From the NCBI GenBank assembly GCA_002077065.1, contig NAJO01000035.1, positions 1-64,000 on the forward strand: 64,000 nucleotides of DNA. The letters run 5' to 3'. A model generated the notes under the pieces. It did no database searches, was not told the DNA's origin, and was given only the letters and a program-made list of their open reading frames with translations. The position numbers and the translations under genes are program-made. The number at the start of each line of letters is the position of its first letter. The first letter of the stretch is position 1. This document shows, in pieces, positions 41,363-51,123 of the stretch. The stretch comes from Cryoendolithus antarcticus (lineage: Eukaryota; Ascomycota; Dothideomycetes; Cladosporiales; Cladosporiaceae).

Positions 41363-41701
41363 GCGCGGGCCTCGCAGGCTGTCTGACGCTCGATCTTCAG
41401 CTCTCTGTATGTAGTCTTGGCAGGGCAAAGTCAATGAGCTTCTTTCTCCACACTCCCAAAACTCCTCCACTTTTCGGCGACTTTCACACGTGGAATTGAC
41501 CCAATTCTGCCGAACCGACCCTCATGCTCCCTGCATTCACGTGCGGGCAGTCCACATTTGTGGCAGTGCTCCCAACAGCTCCAACTGCCAGTCCTGTAAG
41601 TCCATCTCATAGTTTCCCTGGAGCAAGAGCTTGACAGATGTTTCGCGCGATCTCACCAACGCGCCTCCTTTCCTTCTGAGCGAGTGTTCCCTACCTCCAG
41701 T
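41363..41701. other. Intergenic region
   Basis: 339 bp between two plus-strand genes. Nothing distinct seen. Confidence 0.4.
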
Positions 41702-42364
41702 ATGCCTACCCCTACCCGTCCGTCTTATCGTCGAGCTCTGTCTTCGTACACCTCAAAGAACAAGCCTCGTCTGTACATTGCCATTTACCAGAGGGGTGGT
41801 GGCGTCGCCAACACCCCCACCTCCAGCAGTTTCTGCGACTCATACCACTGGGCACTCATCGTCGGCCCCCCGACATCAGGCCGTGAGGATCCGGGGACTA
41901 GATACCACTTTTCGCACTCCTCTAGCCTCAGCAAGCATACGTCCACTCCTGCAGCTGGTATTCTGCGCAGAGAAAGCACGCACACCTTCCTCTACTCCTC
42001 GGACGATCTTGTGGAAGCACCTGCAGCCCGAGCAGCATTACTGTGCCGAATCAGCGTAGCAAAGGTGATCGACACAGCCGCTGTAGAGGCTACACTCCGG
42101 ACCCTCGGTCCTGGCAACGAAACAGACGCGTCAACATACACGTGCTTCAACTGGGTCCAAGAGGCGTTTCTGAAGTTGCACGAGGCGGGATGTCTGAAGA
42201 GCTACTTTGATGGTAGTGATTGGAGAGAAGTCGAGAAGATCTGCAGAGATTACGTGAGGGAGAAGAGGCAGCAGGGAAGATTCGTAGAGGGTGACGTGGG
42301 GCAATGGGATAACAACGCGGTGGCGACGTACTGTGCTTGGCAGTACCGCGAGACGACGGCGTGA
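41702..42364 (+). CDS. Small fungal protein with YHWAL motif (DUF6914-like)
   Basis: A single exon of 220 residues from ATG 41702; the reading frame extends upstream only with a GTG. The motif SYHWALIVGP near residue 50 and YTCFNWVQEAFLKL near 160 resemble a family common in filamentous fungi (DUF6914, named from memory). His and Cys positions in these two motifs recall papain-like or PPPDE-type folds, but that is only a guess. No signal peptide. It is convergent with the NTF2-fold gene. Confidence 0.7.
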   Translation: MPTPTRPSYRRALSSYTSKNKPRLYIAIYQRGGGVANTPTSSSFCDSYHWALIVGPPTSGREDPGTRYHFSHSSSLSKHTSTPAAGILRRESTHTFLYSSDDLVEAPAARAALLCRISVAKVIDTAAVEATLRTLGPGNETDASTYTCFNWVQEAFLKLHEAGCLKSYFDGSDWREVEKICRDYVREKRQQGRFVEGDVGQWDNNAVATYCAWQYRETTA

Positions 42365-42543
42365 AAGATGAAATACCGCTTGTCTGGAAATTTTGGGCTG
42401 GCGGTGACCACATTTGGAGGCTATGATTCGAGGAGTCCCAAGCTATTCGAGGAGCGACCGACCGACCGAACCTCGATAAGTGTTCGCTATCGCACTCCCT
42501 GAAAGGAAGGCGAACTCGCCTCGGAAGCTGAACCATTGGCCTG

Positions 42544-43037
42544 TCAAGCTTTCGGCTGCTCGCCTTGGGCCTTGATCTTCTCGAAAAGCTCTGCCACAGA
42601 TCTGGAGTCCACCAGCTCAGTCAAGACCTGGATCTTCGTTCCGTCCTCATTGAAAGTGAGGAACCACATGGTCTCCATCTCGAAATGCCCGACATCCGTC
42701 TCGGCGCTGGAGAAAGTATGGAGGGCCGCCTTGTGCTCGTCGACATCGTGGATCTCGGATTTCTTGGTGACCTGATCACACTCAGGTCAGAGGACTAGCG
42801 GGCACTTGCGCGCTTGGACAGTGGACGTACCTTGTAGCTCTTCCAATGCGGTTTGAGAGTCTCGTACAGCTTTCGAGACTCGTCTTGGTTGCGAGATGGA
42901 CCGCCAATGTCAGACGGAAGAAGATTGTGGGTGAAGTCTGGGGAACGGAGGGCGAAGATGGCTTCAAGGTCCCAGGTCTCTTCATGCTTTAGCATCGTTG
43001 TCACGAGGCTCTTTTGGTTTTCGAGTACCGAAGGCAT
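42544..43037 (-). CDS. NTF2-like / SnoaL-like fold protein
   Basis: Exons on the minus strand: 43037..42831 and 42771..42544, giving 144 residues; the 59-nt intron begins gtacgt. Length and layout fit the cone-shaped NTF2-like fold. An N-terminal helix (ENQKSLVTTMLKHEETWDLE) leads to the DFTHNLLPSD stretch, and C-terminal strands follow, METMWFLTFNEDG then KIQVLTELVDS. In many fungal relatives this fold is a stand-alone domain of unknown substrate. Nothing in the neighbours defines the role. Confidence 0.8.
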
Positions 43038-43490
43038 GATTGAGAGGTGATGGACAGGAATATATCAGAGGAATAGCAGTCCGGATTCAGTGACAAGAGC
43101 GAGCGGAGAAATAAAGAACGCAGCCCTGTACTATGAGCGACGCAGGTAGTCCCAATATATAGAGCGATTGACATAGTGCTCCGACATCAGCCGCACCTGG
43201 TCGCCGTGGCCAGCACGTGTATCCGGTGTGTGTAAGACATCTTCAATTGTGCAACGATTCACGCCGCTCGTCAAAACTGGGGGCCTAAGTCAGATGATTC
43301 GCAGCTGCCGTATTAGGCGCAACAGCTGAGGTGAGAGCACTGAAGGTGGTATCAAGCACGCACACCTCAACCGGCATGGACTGACGCGGAAGGCTTGATG
43401 ATTCTTGTCGTGCCTTGTCATGCTATGCTGAATTTGTCTCATATGTATATGTCAATGCGTATACCCATTACACTAGTTCACTCTTCCCAA
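43038..43490. other. Intergenic region upstream of the NTF2-like gene
   Basis: About 450 bp. A TATATA at 43156-43161 lies about 120 bp upstream of the minus-strand start at 43037 and may be its TATA box. Nothing else seen. Confidence 0.45.
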
Positions 43491-46400
43491 TCAAGCCAAA
43501 AGCAGCTTCCAGCTCCCAACCTCAAATGCCCTCAGCTTTACCTCTAGCCCGTTCTTCCCCAGCACGGCCTCCTCAAGCTCATCCTCAAGCAAATTGACTT
43601 TCCAGGCCTTGCTGACTTTGATCGGGCCTAAGTTCACAGTGCCCCGGCTTGTCCCGCCCAAGCTGTCATAGATCCTCAAAATGACATGCTTGCCCTTCTT
43701 GGCGGGCATATCGCCATTCGAAGCATCCTCGTCATCTTCGCCGCGCTTGATAGTGTCAAGCACCAGACTCTTGCTTGAGTCCGGTGTGAGTCGGAAAGCC
43801 GATAGCAGATGCTGAATGGCTCGAGGCTCTGGGTGCGTGGCGACATGGACGGGGTAATTGAACTCGTACCCTGCTCGTACAGTTCGGTCATCCAGCGCGC
43901 CAACATGCGGCAAGATAGCCCAGTTGATGTGGTGCTTGCCCATGTCAGCATGCGCATCCGGCGCCTTCGGTGCACGCAACAAGCTCAACCGCATCAAGCT
44001 TCCGCAAGTCGCGAAGCCATACTTGCTGTCATTGAGGATACTAAGACCGTAGCCGTGCTCACTCAGATCAGCCCACTTGTGGCAGCACACTTCGAACTTA
44101 GCCATGTCCCAAGAGGTGTTGTAGTGTGTCGGTCGGCGCACGATGCCGAATTGCGTCTCGTAAGAGGCTTCGGTGTTTACAATGTTGGTGGGGAACTCGA
44201 CTTTGAGGAACTTCATCGTCTCATGCCATTCGACTTCGGCCGAAACCTCGATTTGGGAGGAGCGCTTAGAGGATGAGTCGAGAGTGGACGGAGCGGCGGA
44301 AAGAGAGATCGTGGTTCGGATCCAAGACTTGTCGGAGATGTTTGTGAGGGTGCTGACTGAGACGCGGTGCGGCGTGTTCTCGCTGATGGTAGTGGGACTC
44401 GATGCCTTGAGCTCTTTGCGCGAATTCAGATGGAAGACTTCAACATCCCATGCCTGCCAGTAAAGCGGCTTGTCATCAAAGATCACGAGCTGATTAGCTT
44501 TACCACCCTTCGGTACCAGCTCTCGCTTCGCATTGCGGTCGTACAGGCTCGTGATGATACCGTCTTTGACGGCGACGCGCAGATCGGCATTTTCGAGCAC
44601 GAAGACGCCTGCTTCGGCTTCTGTGAGAAACACAAGGGGCAGTGCTGACTCTTCGCTGGGGTCAAGATACATCAGACGGCTGTTCGTAACACCACTAGTG
44701 ATCTTATTGGTGTCCTTGACGGTCATGATGCTGCTTTGTCGGTCCCAGCCGAGAGTGTTGATGCCAACGTCCTGCGAATGCTTTGCAGTCTTGTCGTTGA
44801 AGCCAAGTGCTTCAAGTGCGTCGGCGAGCAGCTGCTCGCCAGTGAAGAACACCTTAGCGTACAGCTCGTTCGAGTCATCGTAGCACATTTCGATGCAGCT
44901 CCCTGGCAAACAGTCGTGAAATTGGCAAAGCAACACGTTCTCCCACATCGCATCGATCCCCTTCTTCGGATACTTGTAGCCCTTCGCCCCAGAGACCGTG
45001 GCCAAGGTCGCGAAGTACTCGATATCGTGTAGTAAAATCTCGGACTTGCGGTTGTTACGCTTATTGTTAGCTTGCGTGGTGTATGTTCCACGATGCAATT
45101 CAAAGTACAGCTCACCGTACCAGGTGACGAAGTCTACAGTACCATCCGCCGCCTTCTTCTCCAGGCGGTCGAAGAAGTCGTCTACGCTCTCACCCATCGT
45201 GACACGAGGGAGCTTGCCGATCTTATCCGCAAGTCCTCGGCACCGCCGCAGCTTCTCGATGTGCCCAAAAGTCGGACCACCACCACCGTCACCTTTACCG
45301 AAGACGAGCAGACTTGTCGGGTCTTGGTCCATTGATTTGTGCTGCGTCACACTACGATTGACATCGCCAAAGTGAGCCTCGGCAGTGTAAGTCTCGGCAG
45401 GTGCCATGTGGCAGATGACTTGACTGCCATCGAGCGAGACCCAGTTGAAGGTGGTGTGCGGGAAGTTGTTGATGTTGTTCCAGCTGAGCTTCTGCGTGAA
45501 GAATCGAGTCATACCAGCTAGCCGGCAGAGCTGAGGTAGTTGAGTGGAGTAGCCAAATGTATCGGGTAGCCAGAAGGTCTTGCAGCGTTCGCCAAATCGA
45601 CTCTCGAAGTATCGCTGACCGTAGACGAATTGCCGCACAAGCGACTCGCCAGACGGCATGTTCGTGTCGTGCTCCACCCAACTACCTCCAATCGGGTGGA
45701 AGGTACCTTTCTTGACGTGGGTCTTGACACGATCGTAAGCGTACGGGTACAGCTGCTCAAGCCACTTATACTGCTGTGCTTGCGACGCACAGAAGCGATG
45801 CTCAGGGTATCTGTCAAGCAGATCGCACTGATTGGACCAGCTGCGAGCGATCTTGCGCTTCGTCTCTGCCCACGGCCATAGCCAGCACGTATCGATGTGG
45901 CAGTGACCAATACCACTGATTAGTGCCTCATTGTCATTGTCGTACACCTTCGCCGAGTCGACATCATCACCGAGGTATTTCTTCGCGATCTCTCTGCAAT
46001 CTTTGAGGCATGAATTGCTGCCCTCGCCCGCGATGAAGCAGTCCATGATCTCATTGCATACCTGCAAAGCTTGGTGCTCTTCCCAGCTGTCCTGCCCAAA
46101 CTCGCGGGCTGCATCTCCGATGATCCAGAAATCGTAGAACAGCCCTCGTGCGTCAAGATTGACACTGACGAGGTCCGCCTGTCCAAGCGCGAAGTACTTG
46201 TCTGGGTTCGGCGGCTGGATGCTGTCTCCGCCTGGTGCATTGCCGAACATGCCATTGCACGCCATCTCGATGTATATGGTGTGCCATTTGTCGTAGTCTC
46301 GATACTCCTTCGGCACCACCCACTCGACTCTTTCGCCACCTCCAGTCAGGCCCTGGAGTGGTCTGCCATCGTGCGTCCACACCAGTCCTTCATTGTTGGC

Positions 46401-46790
46401 ATCCCAGTGAAGCTCGACCTGCGGCTTATATGTCCAGTCATACGGGAGCTTGAACTGCACCTTGAACCAATGCGTACTCCAACTTGGTCCAAAAGACTCG
46501 CCGATCTTGGTCTTCCTGTATTCATTACTCTTCTTGGTGGCTTCATCGAATGTCGGCCGGGTGAGATCGGGAGCATCCCAGACAGAGAGCTTGACATTGT
46601 CCTCGCCATTCAGACGTCCATCGTAGAGCTTGGCAAGCAGTCCCTGCTCTTTGTACTGACCGTTATCTGTGAACTGACCAAGACGATCACGGTACAGCTG
46701 GTGGATCTGCTTGCCCACAGGTCTCACTGCTAGCTGAGGGTATGTGGCTGTGGACTGTAACGCTATATTGCGATTCTTATCGCCACCCAT
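43491..46790 (-). CDS. Alpha-mannosidase, glycoside hydrolase family 38 (Ams1 type)
   Basis: A single exon of 1,099 residues, ATG at 46790. GH38 signature blocks are intact: HCHIDTCWLWPWAET (zinc His and Asp), and FWLPDTFGYS with the nucleophile Asp410. Later come GDGGGGPTFGH and LCQFHDCLPGS. The length and lack of a signal peptide match the yeast vacuolar Ams1, which is delivered from cytosol to vacuole by the Cvt/autophagy route and trims free mannose oligosaccharides. Atg6 in this window belongs to that route in general, but the genes are 27 kb apart. There is no intron in 3.3 kb, which is unusual among its neighbours. Confidence 0.95.
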   Translation of the reverse strand: MGGDKNRNIALQSTATYPQLAVRPVGKQIHQLYRDRLGQFTDNGQYKEQGLLAKLYDGRLNGEDNVKLSVWDAPDLTRPTFDEATKKSNEYRKTKIGESFGPSWSTHWFKVQFKLPYDWTYKPQVELHWDANNEGLVWTHDGRPLQGLTGGGERVEWVVPKEYRDYDKWHTIYIEMACNGMFGNAPGGDSIQPPNPDKYFALGQADLVSVNLDARGLFYDFWIIGDAAREFGQDSWEEHQALQVCNEIMDCFIAGEGSNSCLKDCREIAKKYLGDDVDSAKVYDNDNEALISGIGHCHIDTCWLWPWAETKRKIARSWSNQCDLLDRYPEHRFCASQAQQYKWLEQLYPYAYDRVKTHVKKGTFHPIGGSWVEHDTNMPSGESLVRQFVYGQRYFESRFGERCKTFWLPDTFGYSTQLPQLCRLAGMTRFFTQKLSWNNINNFPHTTFNWVSLDGSQVICHMAPAETYTAEAHFGDVNRSVTQHKSMDQDPTSLLVFGKGDGGGGPTFGHIEKLRRCRGLADKIGKLPRVTMGESVDDFFDRLEKKAADGTVDFVTWYGELYFELHRGTYTTQANNKRNNRKSEILLHDIEYFATLATVSGAKGYKYPKKGIDAMWENVLLCQFHDCLPGSCIEMCYDDSNELYAKVFFTGEQLLADALEALGFNDKTAKHSQDVGINTLGWDRQSSIMTVKDTNKITSGVTNSRLMYLDPSEESALPLVFLTEAEAGVFVLENADLRVAVKDGIITSLYDRNAKRELVPKGGKANQLVIFDDKPLYWQAWDVEVFHLNSRKELKASSPTTISENTPHRVSVSTLTNISDKSWIRTTISLSAAPSTLDSSSKRSSQIEVSAEVEWHETMKFLKVEFPTNIVNTEASYETQFGIVRRPTHYNTSWDMAKFEVCCHKWADLSEHGYGLSILNDSKYGFATCGSLMRLSLLRAPKAPDAHADMGKHHINWAILPHVGALDDRTVRAGYEFNYPVHVATHPEPRAIQHLLSAFRLTPDSSKSLVLDTIKRGEDDEDASNGDMPAKKGKHVILRIYDSLGGTSRGTVNLGPIKVSKAWKVNLLEDELEEAVLGKNGLEVKLRAFEVGSWKLLLA

Positions 46791-47915
46791 GATCGCGGTA
46801 TGGATTGAAAATTGATCAGAGTTCAGAGCACAATGCTAGCTGCAAGGTACCGTGTTGTCAATCGAACATCACTTGCATCGTGAGATGGCGGCTGGAGCTT
46901 TCCCCACACGATCGTCGCTTCTCCGCGTCACGTCGGGTAAATTGCGGCATTGAGATGGCATTGAGGGTTACGGAAGAGGTTGAAGATTTGCTGGTACTTG
47001 GTATCTGTGACAGAGCTGAAAGAGATGAGCTATGGGAGAAAGGGCAGACATATTGTGTGTGTGAGATATGGGCGCCGTGGGCCTTGTGCACCACTTCTAC
47101 TCCATCACACATCCTTTGTCGATTCGCTCACCGAGGGCGCGTGCAACGACGCGACAAATTGACAGATCAGTGCGATATGCAATGGTCTTCCTACGGATCG
47201 CTTGATGCTAGCCGACTCAAGGCGATTGTCCGACGGCAGCGATCTGATCGCACGGCTGGTGTAACATCCGGGCACTGGATCGAGAAGTGTTTACGTAGGA
47301 ATCTGTTGGTCCGGTCAGCACGTGGTCATCTATCGTTGTACAAGCAGGATGTGGTAGGTGAGATCGGGTCAGAGTCCATTTAGATCATCGAGACGCGAAA
47401 CGTCTCTGACATAAGAGGTTGCCAGAAAAATGCAATTGAAAAACATCATTCGAAGAGTTGGGGGAGTATGAGTTGAACTGACCCTCTGAACACATTTGCA
47501 CCAGCAAGATGTGATTAGTAGCTATGGCATGACCCTCAAGTCTCTGTCCAGTGAGTGCTGAGCCGACTTCATGCACAGTTGGTGAAGGACATATCGAATG
47601 CCTTCTTGAAGTCAACGCCGCGATCACCAAAGATCAAGCTGGTAAGGCTCGAAGGATATGCTCGACGGCACGGGCTAACAGTGCCCTCTCGCACAATCGC
47701 ATCGCAATAATGTGGAGATGGTATCGGTTGTCGAAGAGGAGATGCAGATGCTTCACGTCTGGAAATCTTCAAATGCAGTCGCGCTAGCGGAAGTGTCCCG
47801 AACTCTTGGCGCTCCCACACGCTGCACCAGAATTTGCCGGCACCGCGACATCACCTGAACGTGAGCACCCGGACAACGACATCGACAACCCGTACACCGA
47901 ATCAATACCGCCAAG
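46791..47915. promoter_or_regulatory. Divergent region, alpha-mannosidase / uS15
   Basis: 1.1 kb. The plus frame 46805-47383 starts with TTG and has no recognisable domain. I expect the uS15 promoter here but see no clear element. Confidence 0.4.
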
Positions 47916-48620
47916 ATGGGTCGCATGCACAGCAATGGAAAGGGCATCAGCTCCTCTTCCCTCCCCTACTCCCGCACTCCCCCAGCCTGGTTGAAGACCA
48001 CCCCCGACCAGGTCGTGGACCAGATCTGCAAGCTCGCCAGGAAGGGTGCTACGCCGTCGCAGATTGGTGTGGTTCTCCGTGATAGTCATGGTGTTGCGCA
48101 GGTGAAGATCGTGACAGGTAGGACAATGCGCGGAGTTATAGTACTGGAGGGCATGCACTGACATGAGTAAAGGCAACAAGATTCTCCGTATCCTCAAGGG
48201 CAATGGTACGCTACTTCCACTGTGAATGTGCAAAAAGAGAAGGACATGCGGTGCATGAAAGACATGGCGCACCATGCACACATACAACAATGCCTCTGCT
48301 TGGTCTCAGACTGACAGAGTGATGAACAGGCCTCGCTCCGGAAATCCCAGAGGACCTCTACATGTTGATCAAGAAGGCAAGTAATCTCAGTTTCACAGGG
48401 TAGCGAGAACTTTCTTGGATGTCATTCATACTGACTTTACGATCAGGCCGTCGCCGTCCGCAAGCATCTCGAGCGCAACCGCAAGGACAAGGACAGCAAA
48501 TTCCGCTTGATTCTCATTGAGTCCCGCATCCACCGCCTTTCCCGCTACTACAAGACCGTCGGTGCCCTGCCACCTACCTGGAGGTACGAGAGCGCAACTG
48601 CCAGCACGCTCGTGGCCTAG
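47916..48620 (+). CDS. 40S ribosomal protein uS15 (S13)
   Basis: Exons: 47916..48117, 48173..48205, 48330..48376 and 48447..48620, giving 151 residues, the exact length of yeast S13. [60 protein letters not shown] and [17 protein letters not shown] are near-identical to known uS15. The protein sits in the small subunit and contacts 18S rRNA near the subunit bridge. The third intron begins with GC instead of GT: AAG then gcaagt, with a cag acceptor after 70 nt. This is forced by the protein sequence, which must read [12 protein letters not shown]. Confidence 0.97.
48377..48446 (+). other. GC-AG intron in the uS15 gene
   Basis: A 70-nt intron with donor AAG|gcaagt and acceptor gatcag. GC donors occur in a few percent or less of fungal introns and normally have a strong remaining consensus, as here. 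Confidence 0.88.
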
Positions 48621-49924
48621 ATGTTGACTGGGAAATGGAACATCGATCGAGATGGATATGCCGCATGAGCCAGGCGTTGGAGGAGGTGTACGCGGTCGCG
48701 TCTATTGCCGCTGGACTCGCACGACCACCAGCTGGCGACAAGGCCACAACAAGCTTGCTGCAGTGGTCAGAGTGATCTAATGAGCGTGAAAAGCGCACAG
48801 CATGCAGACTTATCAAATCGCGCAAACTCATTCTCGCCCGATTCATCAAATGCGATACTAGCTCCCGTACGTTTACGCCATCGCATCACGTTGTTCGAGG
48901 TTTGAAGACCACGGTGAAAGTCTCACTTCGCCTGTACACAGCATAGCGTAAGTTGAGAGAAGTGCTGCCTCCATGTCGGCAGTCCACTGTAGAAGTCTAC
49001 CCACACAATCGTAGACCGTGACATCAGCGACCGGTTAATACTGAGTCGTTTGTCATGTTTTGCGTAGCGCTTGTCTCGCCCTTACGTCTGCAGCACGACG
49101 TTCTGACACGCACGTGGCACACGCTAAGCTTTGCCAAGGCAGCGTCTATCTACTCGAAACATCACTTCCTTGACGTCTACTCCTGATCCTCGACTTGCGA
49201 AATGAGGCCCACTCCTCGATCTGCGCTTCTGGAAGATCGGAACGAGGTGATGGAAAACGCGACACGAGGTGTATCGAAGCAACAGACTGCCACGACGTCT
49301 GAGAGAGCGCGCATCTTGCTCCGTCTTGTCCGGTCGTGTCCGGTCAGGAAAGCATGCTCAAAATGGCTGTCGCTCGCTCCATGACATTGCTCGAACAGCT
49401 TGAGATCTCGATGAAGGAATGCCTGCCGATGTGCCGTCTCCTTCCTTCTCCGTCGGCTCGACAATTTGCGCTGTTCCTAGTACCCGTACGGATCTTCCTC
49501 CCCCGGCCGCCACATCGAACATCAGATCGACGTTTCGACACATGGCTTGCAAGGCTTGACCGCTTCAAGCTTGACACTGGCAGCTCCTGATCTAGTGCGG
49601 TAGCCTGGACCATGCGCTCGTTTCATAGTACGGTCGTGGTGACGACACCCTCCAATTGCTGCCACTGGTGTCGCCATGGCAAGGCTTGAGGTCGACGGCT
49701 GCGTGGAGCACGCAGTTCAAGCGAGCCGTGAAATGTGACGAGCATGTTTCTGGCCCATCGCATCGTGCCGAATACCGATCTATTAATCCAGGGATCGGTG
49801 AAGTACTTGAGCTCAGCACGGGTTTCTTTCGTTCTTTCTGCTCATCAGCCTTTGCATCCTGTCCAAGCCGTACTCCTACGCTGTCACAGTTAGAGAAAGT
49901 CCTCGCTTCGCATTCACCGCCACC
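48621..49924. other. Gene-free intergenic region
   Basis: 1.3 kb between uS15 and the expansin-like gene. All frames are short or start without ATG. The stretch just before 49925 (ttcgcattcaccgccaccatg) gives a strong start context. No repeat seen. Confidence 0.45.
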
Positions 49925-50818
49925 ATGTACTCCAGTGTGCTCACACTCGCCACTTTGGCGACGGCAGTCTTCGCACAGCAATCTGCGTACGCATAGCCAG
50001 TCGTACGTCTAGGTAGCTAAAGCTAATCGAACGTAGCTATGGCCAGTGTGGTGGCCAAGGTTACACCGGCTCCACGTCTTGCGTCTCCGGCTTCACCTGC
50101 AAGGCCCAGAGCCAGTACTACTCGCAGTGTCTCCCTGGTAGGCCGCGCATGGATTCAGATCCGATGTTCAGACCTAGCACTGACACTCAGACAAAGGCGG
50201 GCCCGCGACGACCACAACTTTGAGGACCTCGACTACCACCAGAGCGGCCGCCCCAACAACGACCACTGCTTCCGGCGGAAACGGTGGCAACGGTGGCTCC
50301 GGTCAAGCCCTCAAGGCGTCCTTCACTCAATACGGCTCTGGCGATAGCTTCGGCTCCGGCAACTGCCAGGTCAAGAGCACAGCCTGCGGTTTCTACACCA
50401 CCGGCTACAACGCCGCGATTTCGCAGAACTACTTTGGCGTCGGTCCGGTGAGTCATGCCCATTCGCCACCTCAAGTATGATCCCGCACTGACAAGCCATT
50501 CAGGGCGCCGGCGCCGGCCCAGCTTGCGGCACCTGCTACCAGTTGACCATCCAGACCGACTCTTCCGGCAAGCAGGTTGCCAACCACGGCAACTCCATCG
50601 TCGTGCAAGTCGACAACCTGTGCCCTTCGCAGGGCAACCCGATCTGTTCGCAGAGTTCCAAGACGAGCACGAACCAGTACGGCGCTGTCGTGAACTTTGA
50701 CTTGTGCTTGGACTCGAAGGCCAATACGGCGCTGTTCCAGAACGACAACATTGGTCTCGGTGTCGGGACGGCGATCCAGGTCAGCTGTGCCGGGTACGCG
50801 GGAAGTAAGGTGCAGTAA
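49925..50818 (+). CDS. Secreted CBM1 plus expansin-like (RlpA/barwin-type) protein
   Basis: Exons: 49925..49986, 50037..50137, 50191..50447 and 50504..50818, giving 244 residues. A signal peptide ([18 protein letters not shown]) is followed by a complete fungal cellulose-binding CBM1 ([20 protein letters not shown], then [13 protein letters not shown]), a Thr/Ala/Gly linker ([13 protein letters not shown]) and an expansin-like double-psi barrel. That barrel has [36 protein letters not shown], and [10 protein letters not shown] near the end. This layout is that of EglD/swollenin-like fungal proteins that loosen or bind cell walls. It probably acts outside the cell on cellulose or on its own wall. 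Its 3' end faces the GPI-type protein. Confidence 0.93.
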
Positions 50819-51123
50819 GTTAGATGATAGGCAAGAGTGGGATTGGGAGAAGTGGGAGTGCAGGTAGTGTATGCGTCTGCATCAATAAAAGCTAGCGTGT
50901 CCCGAACGTGTGGGCAGCGCCTAAACGCTGTACTGTGCCGCAATGAGCTTCTAGGTATTGTCGCCCGCCGTCCGAGGGCAAAAGGTACTGACAGCTCTTT
51001 GGAGACGCGCCTTTAATCGTGTGCAGCGACGTGAGATAGACACAGGCCAAACCGGCGACAGATCAAAATATCTGCCTTTCAAAAGCACGCGTGATGTGTA
51101 TGTACAATCATCTACGTACAGCT
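50819..51123. terminator. Convergent 3' region with AATAAA
   Basis: 305 bp between converging genes. AATAAA at 50884-50889, 66 bp after the stop of the expansin-like gene, is a likely polyadenylation signal on the plus strand. Confidence 0.6.

Noticed and set aside
46805..47383. 192-codon plus frame upstream of uS15
   Set aside because: Begins with TTG, no ATG near the start, no recognisable domain; it lies in a divergent promoter region.
48206..48329. Possible box C/D snoRNA in the second uS15 intron (ctga and gtgatga near its 3' end)
   Set aside because: The boxes are in the wrong order and too close together; no flanking stem.
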